In this document: one piece after another, positions 22,630 through 31,434 of the stretch
How positions within the stretch are numbered: the stretch's first letter is position 1
How the letters are laid out: every line of letters begins with the position of its first letter
NCBI RefSeq assembly: GCF_018919485.1
Contig: NZ_JAHLMU010000001.1
Span: 1,234,462-1,298,461 of the forward strand
Reading direction: 5' to 3'
DNA: 64,000 bases
Source of the DNA: Psychrobacter sp. TAE2020
GTDB taxonomy: Bacteria > Pseudomonadota > Gammaproteobacteria > Pseudomonadales > Moraxellaceae
Program-made: the position numbers and the translations under genes
The notes under the pieces: generated by a model
Seen by the model: only the letters and a program-made list of their open reading frames with translations
Told to the model about the DNA's origin: nothing
Databases searched by the model: none

Positions 22630-23892
22630 TTAAACCCCACTAGCCTGCCTGGCGAACAGCCGCATTAATGGTTTTATCTTGCTAACCGCTGACATGCCTT
22701 CATTACGGATTTGTTGTATAGGACGAGTTTGCGCCAACTCGCCAGCGAATAGCCAGTTCAGTGCCGAGAAGCTATGCATCATTAGACTATTATGCGGACG
22801 ACGCAAGCGCTCATAAGTGCGCAAGGTTTGATTGCTACCCCATAGCCGACTTCCACTGCGTACATAATCATGCTCCAGCTGCTCACATAACGCTCTTACA
22901 TCGAGCATCCCTAGATTCAATCCTTGCCCAGCTAGTGGGTGCACGCCATGAGCGGCATCCCCTATTAGCACTAAATTATCAGCGACATAAGACTGCGCTT
23001 GTTGCGCCGCCAACGGGAAGCTAGCGATAGACTCAATTTTGTTAATTGCACCCAGCTCGTAAGTACTAGCAGCAGCCAATTGATCAGCGATAAAGCGTGG
23101 CGATTCCTCAACAAGCGCCAAAGCCTTATTGCGCGGCAACGTCCAAACCACTGACTGCCAATGCTGTGGATTGGCTTTATCCTCTTCCGTAATATCAGCC
23201 AAAGGTAATAGCGCCAAAGTCCCTGTAGGCAGCATCGCTTGACGAGCAGTAGCTTGATGTGGTTTATCGGTCTGAATAGCACAGCAAATAGCGGTTTGCT
23301 TATAGTCCAAAGTATCAAGCTCGATTGCTGCCTGCTTACGGACGAACGAGCCACGACCGTCAGCGCCTACTACTAGCATTGCCTTAATGGCACGGCCATC
23401 ATCTAAAGTCACGTTATAGCCTTGCTGCGCCCCTAACCAATCCATCGCTACTACTTTATGTCCTGAGATCACAGTCAGATAGTTACTGACGTCGTGTTGC
23501 TGGAGACCTTGCCATAACGCATGCTCAATCACTGCTGGCTCAACCATACTGCCTAGTATTGTCGAAGGAGGAGTATCAGCATCACTGCTCTCACCAAACA
23601 GTAACTCGCCGATACCATTAAGTTGCCAAACCTGCATTTGTGAGTAATCCGCTTTGCGTTGTGACTGTGCTATTTTTTGCCACACACCAATCTCTTTAAG
23701 CAAGTTAATACTGGCTAAACTTAAGGCATAAACTCTAGCATCACGCTGAGCTAATTTATCCGACCAAAACTCTGCACTGCGTTCAGGTATTGCATCTACT
23801 AAAGTCACCGGACGCTTAGCCTGTGCTAATTTTAATGCCAATGTTGCCCCAACGATACCGCCACCAATAATCACCGTGTGGTTATTTTTCAT
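22630..23892 (-). CDS. UbiH/UbiF/UbiI-family FAD hydroxylase
   Basis: A 420-residue flavin monooxygenase of the ubiquinone-hydroxylase family. FAD-binding VIIGGGIVGATLALKLA (about residues 7-23), ARVYALSLASINLL (about 52-65), VVGADGRGSFVRK (about 173-185), and GDAAHGVHPLAGQGLNLGMLDV (about 311-332). It adds a hydroxyl group to the ring of a ubiquinone intermediate. The exact position (C1, C5 or C6) cannot be told from sequence by eye; with UbiH next door a UbiI/UbiF-type role is likely. It lies 70 bases after the ubiH-like gene. Confidence 0.9.
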   Translation of the reverse strand: MKNNHTVIIGGGIVGATLALKLAQAKRPVTLVDAIPERSAEFWSDKLAQRDARVYALSLASINLLKEIGVWQKIAQSQRKADYSQMQVWQLNGIGELLFGESSDADTPPSTILGSMVEPAVIEHALWQGLQQHDVSNYLTVISGHKVVAMDWLGAQQGYNVTLDDGRAIKAMLVVGADGRGSFVRKQAAIELDTLDYKQTAICCAIQTDKPHQATARQAMLPTGTLALLPLADITEEDKANPQHWQSVVWTLPRNKALALVEESPRFIADQLAAASTYELGAINKIESIASFPLAAQQAQSYVADNLVLIGDAAHGVHPLAGQGLNLGMLDVRALCEQLEHDYVRSGSRLWGSNQTLRTYERLRRPHNSLMMHSFSALNWLFAGELAQTRPIQQIRNEGMSAVSKIKPLMRLFARQASGV

Positions 23893-23962
23893 AAATTATC
23901 TCTTTATTTAGAATTAGCAACGTACAATTTAAAAATGATTATTATATAAGTTACGACATAAG

Positions 23963-25312
23963 TTACGACTTTAGACCCATCGCATAATTGGCAATCAAGG
24001 GTTTGATATTAGGCAGCTTATCAAAAGCCACTAGCGCCACATTACGGGCCAGCTTAATCACTGGATTTGGATGAGTAAAGCCATGGACTACCGCATCACA
24101 GAAGCGAATCACCCGTTTTTGATCAGTTTGTCGTGCTTTTTCATAACGTTTCAATAGTTGACTATCACCAAGATCAGCGCCCTTTAGCACTTGCGCACTC
24201 ATCATCTGCGCCAACACATGAGCGTCACGCATACAGAGATTAAAGCCTTGACCGGCGACTGGATGCAAAGTATGCGCAGCATTGCCCATAATCACACAAC
24301 GACCGTCAACTTGTGATTGAGCAAGCACTCTAGTTAAGGGATAAGCACCACGGCGACCTGCGGCGGTAAAAGTACCAGCACGAGTACCGAAGGCTTGTTG
24401 CAGGGTCGCTAAAAAGTGCGCATCGTCTTCTAAGTACTGCTGCTCTTCACCATTCGGACAGACCCAAACCACTGACCGTCTAAAGCCCGTCTGATAATCA
24501 TCATTGCCATCACCCTCAGGATCAGTCAATGGTAATACCGCTAGTGGCCCAGCAGGACTAAAGCGCTCAATAGCGACATGGTTATGCGGCTGATCAGTTT
24601 CTACTACCCCAACGATAGCGGTTTGCTGATAGTCATAAGTACTAATGCCGATATTTAATAGCTGACGTACGTTGGAATCACGACCATCACAAGCGACTAG
24701 TACACTGCCTTGTAACTGCTGCTCACCCTCTTCGCCATCATAATAATTAAAAGTAACCGTCACCCCATCAGTTTGCTGATTGATAGTAATCACCTCAGCA
24801 TTGTCTATGATAGTAATCAACGGCTGGTTTTGTACTGCTAATAATAGCTTACGCCCTAGCCAAGCGTTCTCCATTACTTGTCCAAAAGATTCGACTTGCT
24901 CTTCAGCCTTGTTTAGTTGTGCCTTGCCAAAGCTGCCTTGCTCACTAATTTGCACCGCATCGATACGACAAGCATGGCTTTGCAGCTCAGGCCAAAGACC
25001 TATCTCTTGATAAATCTGTACCGTACGCCGTGATAATGCCGTATTACGACTGTCTAAATAATGGCTGCGCGTGCGGTCGTTCTCAGGACCAATCTCTGGA
25101 TAGCGGTTTTTTTCTAATAAAGTACTAGCGATACCATGATGCGCTAATAGCAAAGCAAAAGATAAGCCAACGTGACCGCCGCCAACGATCAGTACTTGCT
25201 GCTCAGTAAGCTTTGCTTTAGGAGTCTGCTGGTCAACTTGCTTAGTTTTATTATGGTGAGCAGCTTGGGCGGCTGAATAGGTAGGATCATTATTAACATT
25301 AGAATTTTGCAT
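23963..25312 (-). CDS. ubiH: 2-octaprenyl-6-methoxyphenol hydroxylase-like FAD protein
   Basis: A 449-residue FAD hydroxylase of the same family as its downstream neighbour. FAD fold VLIVGGGHVGLSFALLLA (about residues 41-58), SRNTALSRRTVQIYQEIGLW (about 88-107), VACDGRDSNVRQLL (about 207-220), and GNAAHTLHPVAGQGFNLCMRDA (about 344-365), typical of UbiH. A polar N-terminal extension of about 38 residues precedes the FAD fold. AGGA lies 7 bases before the ATG. First gene of the two-gene ubiquinone operon. Confidence 0.85.
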   Translation of the reverse strand: MQNSNVNNDPTYSAAQAAHHNKTKQVDQQTPKAKLTEQQVLIVGGGHVGLSFALLLAHHGIASTLLEKNRYPEIGPENDRTRSHYLDSRNTALSRRTVQIYQEIGLWPELQSHACRIDAVQISEQGSFGKAQLNKAEEQVESFGQVMENAWLGRKLLLAVQNQPLITIIDNAEVITINQQTDGVTVTFNYYDGEEGEQQLQGSVLVACDGRDSNVRQLLNIGISTYDYQQTAIVGVVETDQPHNHVAIERFSPAGPLAVLPLTDPEGDGNDDYQTGFRRSVVWVCPNGEEQQYLEDDAHFLATLQQAFGTRAGTFTAAGRRGAYPLTRVLAQSQVDGRCVIMGNAAHTLHPVAGQGFNLCMRDAHVLAQMMSAQVLKGADLGDSQLLKRYEKARQTDQKRVIRFCDAVVHGFTHPNPVIKLARNVALVAFDKLPNIKPLIANYAMGLKS

Positions 25313-25847
25313 TATTATTCCTAATCGCTTTTATTTAAGAGGTATTTGAAAGCATTTCACAGTCAGTGAATGGCCGATTAAAAGTTTGTCAAAATGTAAT
25401 CACCGGCTTGCTAGTTGTCGCACAGTTTGATGCATCCATCGTTATATTACGATTTTGAATGCGTCCATCGATTGGCTATACAATAGCAGTTAATCAGCTA
25501 TAAACTACCTGCTAGGTTACCACAAATTATCTTAGTTTCTGTGAACTTAACGCTACTGCTAAGCCCTGTTGATGACTAGAGTGCAGGCTAGCTTAGTAAG
25601 CGGTAAATAATAGCTTAAGTCGTTGCACTCTATATACAAAACAGCCCAACTGTAAACCGCTAATGCCTTGAAATTTAAATATTATCAACCATAATGAATG
25701 TAGACTATTTATTTACTAACCCTAATTTTATTGTTACTAACAACCATTAAATCCGACCGTCATTTTTAGCATAATAAACCAATAGCAAAGCCGTTAACCA
25801 TAAGCCAGATTCACTCACTACTTTATCTATTTAGCCCTTAGCCAATA
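25313..25847. other. divergent intergenic region between ubiH and phoH
   Basis: About 535 AT-rich bases must hold both divergent promoters. The only repeat noticed is TGCATCCATCG / TGCGTCCATCG at about 25431 and 25459. I see no gene or terminator. Confidence 0.4.
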
Positions 25848-26975
25848 ATGGGCAAACATCATAAGGATATTCGCTTGACTGACTCCATGAACCGCCATGT
25901 AATATTTGAACATTTGACCCAAGCCCACCTAAAAACCATGCTCGGCGAATACAATCATCACCTAAAATATATCCAAACTCGTCTCGATATTAAAATAAGC
26001 CAACGCCAAGGTGACTTTTGCCTAACTGGGGATCTAACGGGTATTGAGCGTGGTGAACGTATCTTGTATAAATTAGCCGACGAAGCGCAAAACTCTAAAG
26101 ACATTACTCCAGAAGAGTTACATCTTATTATCCAATCTAGCATTTCGCGCGATCAAGATATAGAAGACGACGAAAAACAAACAGCTAGCAATGATGATGA
26201 GCATCCCGATGCTGCCAGCGAATTCACTCCTATTAGTTTACGGACTCGTAAAGGTAGAATCATTCCACGCGGCGGTAACCAACAAAGCTATGTTAAAAAC
26301 GTCTTAACCTCTGATGTCTCCTTTGGTATTGGCCCTGCTGGTACTGGTAAAACTTATTTGGCCGTCGCTTGTGCGGTAGATATGATTGAGCGTAACGAGA
26401 TTGAACGTATTTTATTAGTGCGTCCAGCGGTAGAAGCGGGTGAAAAGCTAGGATTCTTACCAGGCGACTTATCACAAAAAATCGACCCTTATTTACGCCC
26501 CTTATATGACGCTCTGTATGAGATGTTAGGTTTTGAAAAAGTAGGTAAAATGCTGGAGCGTCAAGAGATTGAAGTAGCACCTTTGGCTTACATGCGTGGT
26601 CGTACTTTGAATAACTCTTTTGTCATTTTAGATGAGGCACAAAACACCACTCCTGAGCAGATGAAGATGTTTTTGACTCGCTTAGGCTTCGGCTCACGAG
26701 CAGTGATTACGGGTGATATTACTCAAGTCGACTTACCACGAGGTAGCAAATCAGGCCTTACCCAAGCTTTGGAAATCTTAAGTGGTATTGAAGAGATTCA
26801 TATTACTAAGTTTGACTCAAAAGACGTGGTACGCCATCAGTTGGTACAAAAAATCGTTGAAGCTTATGATGTGTTCGATGATGAGCAACTGATACTTGAA
26901 GAAAAGCGCAAGCAAGAGCGTTTAGCTGAGCAAGATCGTAGAGCAGCCATTGCTAACGCTGCTGCTAAGCTATAA
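25848..26975 (+). CDS. PhoH family ATPase (YbeZ type)
   Basis: A 375-residue cytoplasmic PhoH-like ATPase. Walker A is GPAGTGKTYLAV (about residues 162-173) and Walker B FVILDEAQNTTPEQMK (about 258-273); GDITQVDLPRG follows. The acidic stretch (about 105-125) is a linker. YbeZ proteins bind RNA and partner with YbeY in ribosome maturation; the ybeY gene is next downstream after a terminator-like hairpin. No strong ribosome site precedes ATG 25848. The in-frame ATG at 25887, which gives the family-like start MNRHVIFEHL, is a possible alternative. Confidence 0.9.
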   Translation: MGKHHKDIRLTDSMNRHVIFEHLTQAHLKTMLGEYNHHLKYIQTRLDIKISQRQGDFCLTGDLTGIERGERILYKLADEAQNSKDITPEELHLIIQSSISRDQDIEDDEKQTASNDDEHPDAASEFTPISLRTRKGRIIPRGGNQQSYVKNVLTSDVSFGIGPAGTGKTYLAVACAVDMIERNEIERILLVRPAVEAGEKLGFLPGDLSQKIDPYLRPLYDALYEMLGFEKVGKMLERQEIEVAPLAYMRGRTLNNSFVILDEAQNTTPEQMKMFLTRLGFGSRAVITGDITQVDLPRGSKSGLTQALEILSGIEEIHITKFDSKDVVRHQLVQKIVEAYDVFDDEQLILEEKRKQERLAEQDRRAAIANAAAKL

Positions 26976-27055
26976 TTAGCAACTTTAACTTTTAAACTTT
27001 TGAATAAGCAAATAGTTAAACACTTAGCTTTTTGCACCACTACTGTTAGAAAACG

Positions 27056-27086
27056 AAAAACCAGACTAATAATAGTCTGGTTTTTT
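27056..27086 (+). terminator. terminator after phoH
   Basis: Perfect stem AACCAGACTA (27059-27068) / TAGTCTGGTT (27073-27082) with loop ATAA and a T-run through 27086. ybeY may therefore have its own promoter or rely on readthrough. Confidence 0.9.
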
Positions 27087-27200
27087 ATGCTTTAGATTAG
27101 GGCGTGTTATTATGATTAACCTGACATCGACAGCTGATATGCTTAAGCATAGCCCAGATACTACCATATAAGCTGTATTAATTAATAAAAAGAGCCAGAT

Positions 27201-27827
27201 ATGACACAAGCTAATGATGATGGCACTACTAATGCCAATACTGACAATGCTAATAACGACCCTATTGTAGCTACTAGTCTTCAAGCAGCTGAGATAACTA
27301 TTAGTGCTATCGACACTATTGGCGAGCAACTCATTAATAGTTTTTATACTGAAGATATCCTACAAACTGCACTGAGCGCAACCTTAGCTTATATTGATAA
27401 ACGTATGCAGGACGGTCTACAGCTACCGTACTTCGCAGATATCGATAACGCCGCATGGCAACAAAAACCTAAAGCTTTAGAGGTCTATATAACTGATGCT
27501 AGCGAAGGACGTGAGCTTAACATGGAGGCTCGTGGTAAAGATAAGCCGACTAATATTTTATCTTATCCCAGCGAGATGCCTGCCAGCATTATTGAGCTGA
27601 TGCCGACTTTACCATTAGGGGAGTTGATTATCTGTCATGAAGTGATGGTACGCGAGGCGCAAGAGCAGAATAAAAGCGTGGCCCAGCATATTAGCCATTT
27701 ATTAATACATGGCATCCTACATTTGCTAGGCTTCGATCATGAGCTAGGTCAAGCTGAGCAGGACGAGATGGAGAGCTTTGAGATAGATATTTTACAAGGA
27801 CTAGGCTTAGCTAATCCTTATTTATAG
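27201..27827 (+). CDS. ybeY: endoribonuclease / rRNA maturation factor YbeY
   Basis: A 208-residue YbeY (UPF0054) metal-dependent RNase for 16S rRNA 3' maturation and ribosome quality control. The zinc-binding motif HGILHLLGFDH (about residues 171-181) is intact, and KPTNILSYPSEMP (about 115-127) is the usual upstream block. It is about 50 residues longer than the E. coli protein because of a polar Asn/Thr/Asp-rich N-terminus. AAGAG lies upstream of the ATG. Confidence 0.95.
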   Translation: MTQANDDGTTNANTDNANNDPIVATSLQAAEITISAIDTIGEQLINSFYTEDILQTALSATLAYIDKRMQDGLQLPYFADIDNAAWQQKPKALEVYITDASEGRELNMEARGKDKPTNILSYPSEMPASIIELMPTLPLGELIICHEVMVREAQEQNKSVAQHISHLLIHGILHLLGFDHELGQAEQDEMESFEIDILQGLGLANPYL

Positions 27828-27957
27828 CTTTATTACATTGCTTATAGCATTACTTATAACCTTTGTTAAAAAACAGGCCCTGCAATACAGTTTATAGAAT
27901 GAGGTTGGCTATAGATATCGGTAACTATCATTCATTTTAACAGGGTTTTAAACATCA

Positions 27958-28833
27958 TTAGTCTTTAGTCATAGGTAGCTTTTGTGACTGATCCATATTG
28001 TTGATCATTTGATCTAATCCCTTGATATGTACGCTACGCTGCGGAAAGGGAATGTTTATTTTTTCATCGTCGAATACGTTTTTAAATTGCTCAAGCAAGT
28101 CGCATTGCATCGACCACCAGTCGGCATTGGTAGTCCAAACATTCAAAGTCAAGTCGACAGAGTTATCCCCTAAGTTGGTCACGCGAACGATAGGTTCAGG
28201 TTCATTGAAAGCTACCGGATTATCATGGGCTAGCTTTAATATCAAGTCTTTGACGACTTTGATATTAGCATCGTAGCCAATACGGATAGTAATATCGACA
28301 CGGCGGTTGGGCAGCGAAGTATAATTGGTCACTGCCGAAGTGGTGATACTGCTATTTGGGATAATAATATCGTGATTATTGATAGTAGTAAGATGAGTAT
28401 TAACTAAAGTAATCTCGCCTACTGTGCCAGTGAAGTTACTAATTTGCACATAATCGCCTTTAACGAAGGGGCGAAAAGTCACAATCATAATACCAGCGGC
28501 AAAATTTGACAGCTGATCTTTGAGTGCCAGTCCTATAGCGACCGCTGCACCACCCAAAATAGCCACTACTGAAGTAGTATGGACACCGACTTGATTTAGC
28601 GCCGCCAAAGCAACGATGACTATCAGCACCCCATAGAGCATACGACTCAGGAAGTTAGCAGCAGTCACATCTACTCGGCTACGAATCATAATACCATGCA
28701 AAATTCTGGTAGCTTTCTGAGTTAGCCAGCGTCCTACAGTAAATATCAATAAGGCCAATAAAACTTTAAACAATAAGCTCAACACACTATCTGTCAAAGT
28801 GGCTACATCTAAGGTAAATCCTAAAAATTCCAT
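27958..28833 (-). CDS. mscS: small-conductance mechanosensitive channel MscS
   Basis: A 291-residue inner membrane channel that opens on osmotic downshock. There are three N-terminal helices. The pore helix region (about residues 93-125) is VAILGGAAVAIGLALKDQLSNFAAGIMI, with the Gly/Ala packing of MscS, followed by the beta domain VKGDYVQISNFTGTVGEI ... IPNSSI (about 131-170). The C-terminus ends in a polar tail with INIPFPQRSVHI. Length and order match E. coli MscS. Single gene, transcribed away from the next gene on the right. Confidence 0.93.
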   Translation of the reverse strand: MEFLGFTLDVATLTDSVLSLLFKVLLALLIFTVGRWLTQKATRILHGIMIRSRVDVTAANFLSRMLYGVLIVIVALAALNQVGVHTTSVVAILGGAAVAIGLALKDQLSNFAAGIMIVTFRPFVKGDYVQISNFTGTVGEITLVNTHLTTINNHDIIIPNSSITTSAVTNYTSLPNRRVDITIRIGYDANIKVVKDLILKLAHDNPVAFNEPEPIVRVTNLGDNSVDLTLNVWTTNADWWSMQCDLLEQFKNVFDDEKINIPFPQRSVHIKGLDQMINNMDQSQKLPMTKD

Positions 28834-29260
28834 ATCAATTCTTTATTTCAACTTTATGAGAGTTATTTGCACTTTTGACTAGGCAAGGTTTTGGCTGCGC
28901 TATTCTGTGCGCTGTCTTTACGCCTCTGCTTATCAACACTACCCCCACCTACTTATGCAGCAATGGCTAATAACAGCGCTTACTAACTAATGTTAAAGGT
29001 TATCATAACATGAGCGCCAATTAGACGGCTATGGTTAATAATGACACGGCACAACACAGTCGCAGGCTTCTAATTTTAACCGCTCAATGCTTTAATAGTG
29101 AATAATGTGATGTTTATTAGTAGGTTATTTAGCTGATTTGCTACAATATGGCGGCATCAGTTTTGCCTTTAGCTGTTTTGCTATATACTAATTTCATTCT
29201 CTATCACAGCTTTATAGCTGTCACATAATTTACGGATAATCGAATACAAGGATAAAGAGC
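28834..29260. other. intergenic region between mscS and the next gene
   Basis: About 427 bases with no gene seen. CTACAAT near 29140 and AAGGATAAAG just before 29261 are weak promoter-like and ribosome-site signals for the gene at 29261. Confidence 0.4.
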
Positions 29261-30100
29261 TTGAGCGACTCTGAAAACATTGACCCTAGATATAGCAACC
29301 GATCTAATAGTGACAAAAACAACAATCGACGCAGTACTGATAGCATCACTGACTTCGATGATTTTGTAGAAAATCTTGGCTATCGTTTTAGTGAGTCTTT
29401 TGGTAATGGTTGGGATAGCCTCACTCAAGTTATCAAAAACTTATATAACAAAACTACCGATAAGATAGAAGACGAAATCGCCCTGCCCGTTCCAGAAAAA
29501 TATGTCAACGATGCGCTACAGAAATTCGTCACTGATAATGTCAACGCCATTTTAGAGCTGCGCGTTGAGCTGCATGATAAATGGTTTCGACTATTCTGTA
29601 CTATCAGTGTCGCTGGTATCTATGTCGAAGTGGCCAGTAACTTTAAGTTGGTTCACGTGCAACTAGATCGTAATGTGCAGCGCTTTGTCTTTGGTCAACT
29701 GACCTTTACTGATGTGCTGAATCTACGCTGTGAGTCTTTCATCAAGCGTCAAGGTATCAAGCTGGCCGTTTGGTTTTATCACAAAGTGCTAAAAAAAGAC
29801 CCGTTAGGCGTTATCTTAACTTATATCAATATTGCTCGTGCTAAAGATGACATTATTTATTTAGATATCCATCGCTGGATGAAAAATAATGACAAGATTA
29901 TGAGCACTCTGCATAAAGTTCAAGTGAATTACGGGGAATCTGAAGAAGAGCAGATGGTTCTAAAAGCACAAATCAACTATCGCGATTTATTGGGTGGTAG
30001 TAATGGCGAACATATTATTAGAGATGAAGATGAGCCGGAATTAATGAAAGGCCCGATCAATCCTATAGCCGATGCTACTGAGCCCAGTCAAGAGGCTTAA
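29261..30100 (+). CDS. uncharacterised protein with TTG start
   Basis: Function not recognised. The only reasonable start is TTG at 29261, with AAGGA about 8 bases upstream; there is no earlier in-frame ATG. The 279-residue product opens with a polar Ser/Asn/Asp/Arg-rich 35 residues. A folded region follows with many aromatic and basic residues (LRVELHDKWFRLFC; IYVEVASNFKLVHVQLDRNVQRFVFGQLTFTDVL; FIKRQGIKLAVWFYHKVLKKDPLGVIL). It ends in an acidic tail. No signal peptide; one weakly hydrophobic stretch only. Followed by a good terminator, so probably a single-gene unit. Confidence 0.65.
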   Translation: MSDSENIDPRYSNRSNSDKNNNRRSTDSITDFDDFVENLGYRFSESFGNGWDSLTQVIKNLYNKTTDKIEDEIALPVPEKYVNDALQKFVTDNVNAILELRVELHDKWFRLFCTISVAGIYVEVASNFKLVHVQLDRNVQRFVFGQLTFTDVLNLRCESFIKRQGIKLAVWFYHKVLKKDPLGVILTYINIARAKDDIIYLDIHRWMKNNDKIMSTLHKVQVNYGESEEEQMVLKAQINYRDLLGGSNGEHIIRDEDEPELMKGPINPIADATEPSQEA

Positions 30101-30207
30101 ACCAGAAGGCTAAAAAAGACGCCTAGACAATGCTTAGCAAAGTTGTCATTTATAGTCTAGAAAAAGAGTAATACTCAACGCCCCTAAGCATTAGTATTCA
30201 AAAAACC

Positions 30208-30252
30208 AAAAAGCCGCAACTGTCTTTATCAGCAAGACTATTGCGGCTTTTT
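30208..30252. terminator. terminator between the uncharacterised gene and fpr
   Basis: Stem AAAAAGCCGCAA (30208-30219) / TTGCGGCTTTTT (30241-30252), extended by an inner GTCTT/AAGAC pairing. T-runs on both strands make it bidirectional between the convergent genes. Confidence 0.85.
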
Positions 30253-30362
30253 ATTAACTGTCTTTCTTTACAGTAAAGGCGACAAGCATAACAATGGCTA
30301 ACAGTATAATCATAGCTATCAACATAATAATGGCTAATTATTAAAAAAATATTGCCGCACTC

Positions 30363-31193
30363 TTACCAGTAATTCTCTACCGCTATATTACCCTCACCAC
30401 GTCTATTCATCACCATGCCTAAGCTTTTTAGCGTCTCTTTGGTATCTTCCACCATTTCAGGGTTGCCACATACCATAACATGAGCGCTGTCAATATCTAA
30501 GGCTATACCAGCTCGCTGTTGCAAGCTTTGATCCAGCAATAACTTAGGCAGACGCTCATTTAAAGCATCTGTCATTGGCTCACGAGTAACAATAGGAATA
30601 AAAATTAGCTTAGCGGGATTATCTACTAATGAGCCAAAGTCCTGTTGCAGTTGCTGGATCTTATCCACGTAGGCTAGCTCTTCTATAGTACGCGCACTAT
30701 AGGCTAGTACAATATGCTCATAGTCTTGCCAAGTTTGTAGGTCTTGCAGCATAGATAAGAACGGCGCCAGGCCAGTACCAGTTGCTAATAGCCACAAGTC
30801 TTTAGGATGCGGTTTTTGGTAGCGAGCTAGGGTCAAGAATCCAAAGGGCATAGTGTTTAGCAATAGCTCATCACCGACTTGTAGGTGCTGCAACTGCGAG
30901 GTAAAAGCCCCATCAGGAATGACGATTGAGAAAAACTCCAACACTTCATCAAAAGGTGAAGAGGCGATAGAATAAGCTCGAAATACCTCTTCATCAACCG
31001 CTTGCTCGACAACTTGATCAGCTGCTGCTCGTTGCTGTTGATAATATTGCAACTGACTGGGATTAACCCCTAAGCGTACAAACTGTCCAGCAGCAAATTT
31101 AAAGCTATCCGGTCTGGTGACGGTAAAGCTAAATAAGTTAGGTGTCCAAGTGGTTTTACTAAGCACTGTTACGGTTTGAATATTATCACTCAT
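30363..31193 (-). CDS. fpr: ferredoxin/flavodoxin-NADP+ reductase
   Basis: A 276-residue cytoplasmic FAD enzyme exchanging electrons between NADPH and ferredoxin or flavodoxin. FAD motif RAYSIASSPFDEVLEFF (about residues 71-87), NADP-binding ATGTGLAPFLSML (about 137-149), and HVMVCGNPEMVEDT (about 239-252). The C-terminus ends NIAVENYW, close to the family ending with an aromatic residue. Length is a little above the usual 257, from a Gln-rich loop (about 45-65). Read from its own promoter; upstream lies the terminator of the nuo operon. Confidence 0.92.
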   Translation of the reverse strand: MSDNIQTVTVLSKTTWTPNLFSFTVTRPDSFKFAAGQFVRLGVNPSQLQYYQQQRAAADQVVEQAVDEEVFRAYSIASSPFDEVLEFFSIVIPDGAFTSQLQHLQVGDELLLNTMPFGFLTLARYQKPHPKDLWLLATGTGLAPFLSMLQDLQTWQDYEHIVLAYSARTIEELAYVDKIQQLQQDFGSLVDNPAKLIFIPIVTREPMTDALNERLPKLLLDQSLQQRAGIALDIDSAHVMVCGNPEMVEDTKETLKSLGMVMNRRGEGNIAVENYW

Positions 31194-31292
31194 AAGTAGT
31201 AGTCGCCCTTAGTTATTTATTTTATCATTCATTTATTGATAAATTAGTGGTTGGCTGCTCGTCATTCAAGTACACATCGAAACAGCCTTTAT

Positions 31293-31343
31293 AGTACCTT
31301 TAAAAATACAGTACCTTTAAAAATATAGTATCTTTAAAAAAAT
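31293..31343. repeat. three 17-bp tandem repeats upstream of fpr
   Basis: Units AGTACCTTTAAAAATAC (31293-31309), AGTACCTTTAAAAATAT (31310-31326) and a diverged third copy (31327-31343) lie between fpr and the nuo terminator. Confidence 0.85.
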
Positions 31344-31380
31344 AATAACTTATTTAGATAATGGATAACCAAAAAATAAA

Positions 31381-31404
31381 AAAGGCCAGCCTGCGCCAAC
31401 CTTT
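31381..31404 (-). terminator. terminator of the nuo operon
   Basis: Read on the minus strand: stem AAAGGTTGGC / GCTGGCCTTT, ten pairs including G-U, loop GCAG, followed by TTTTTTATTTT. It lies 30 bases after the nuoN stop. Confidence 0.9.
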
Positions 31405-31434
31405 ATTAATTATTAAAACCTAGCTGAGCTGTGC

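Noticed and set aside
22761..23354. Two frames overlapping the Ubi hydroxylase gene on both strands.
   Set aside because: Shadow frames of a certain gene with biased composition.
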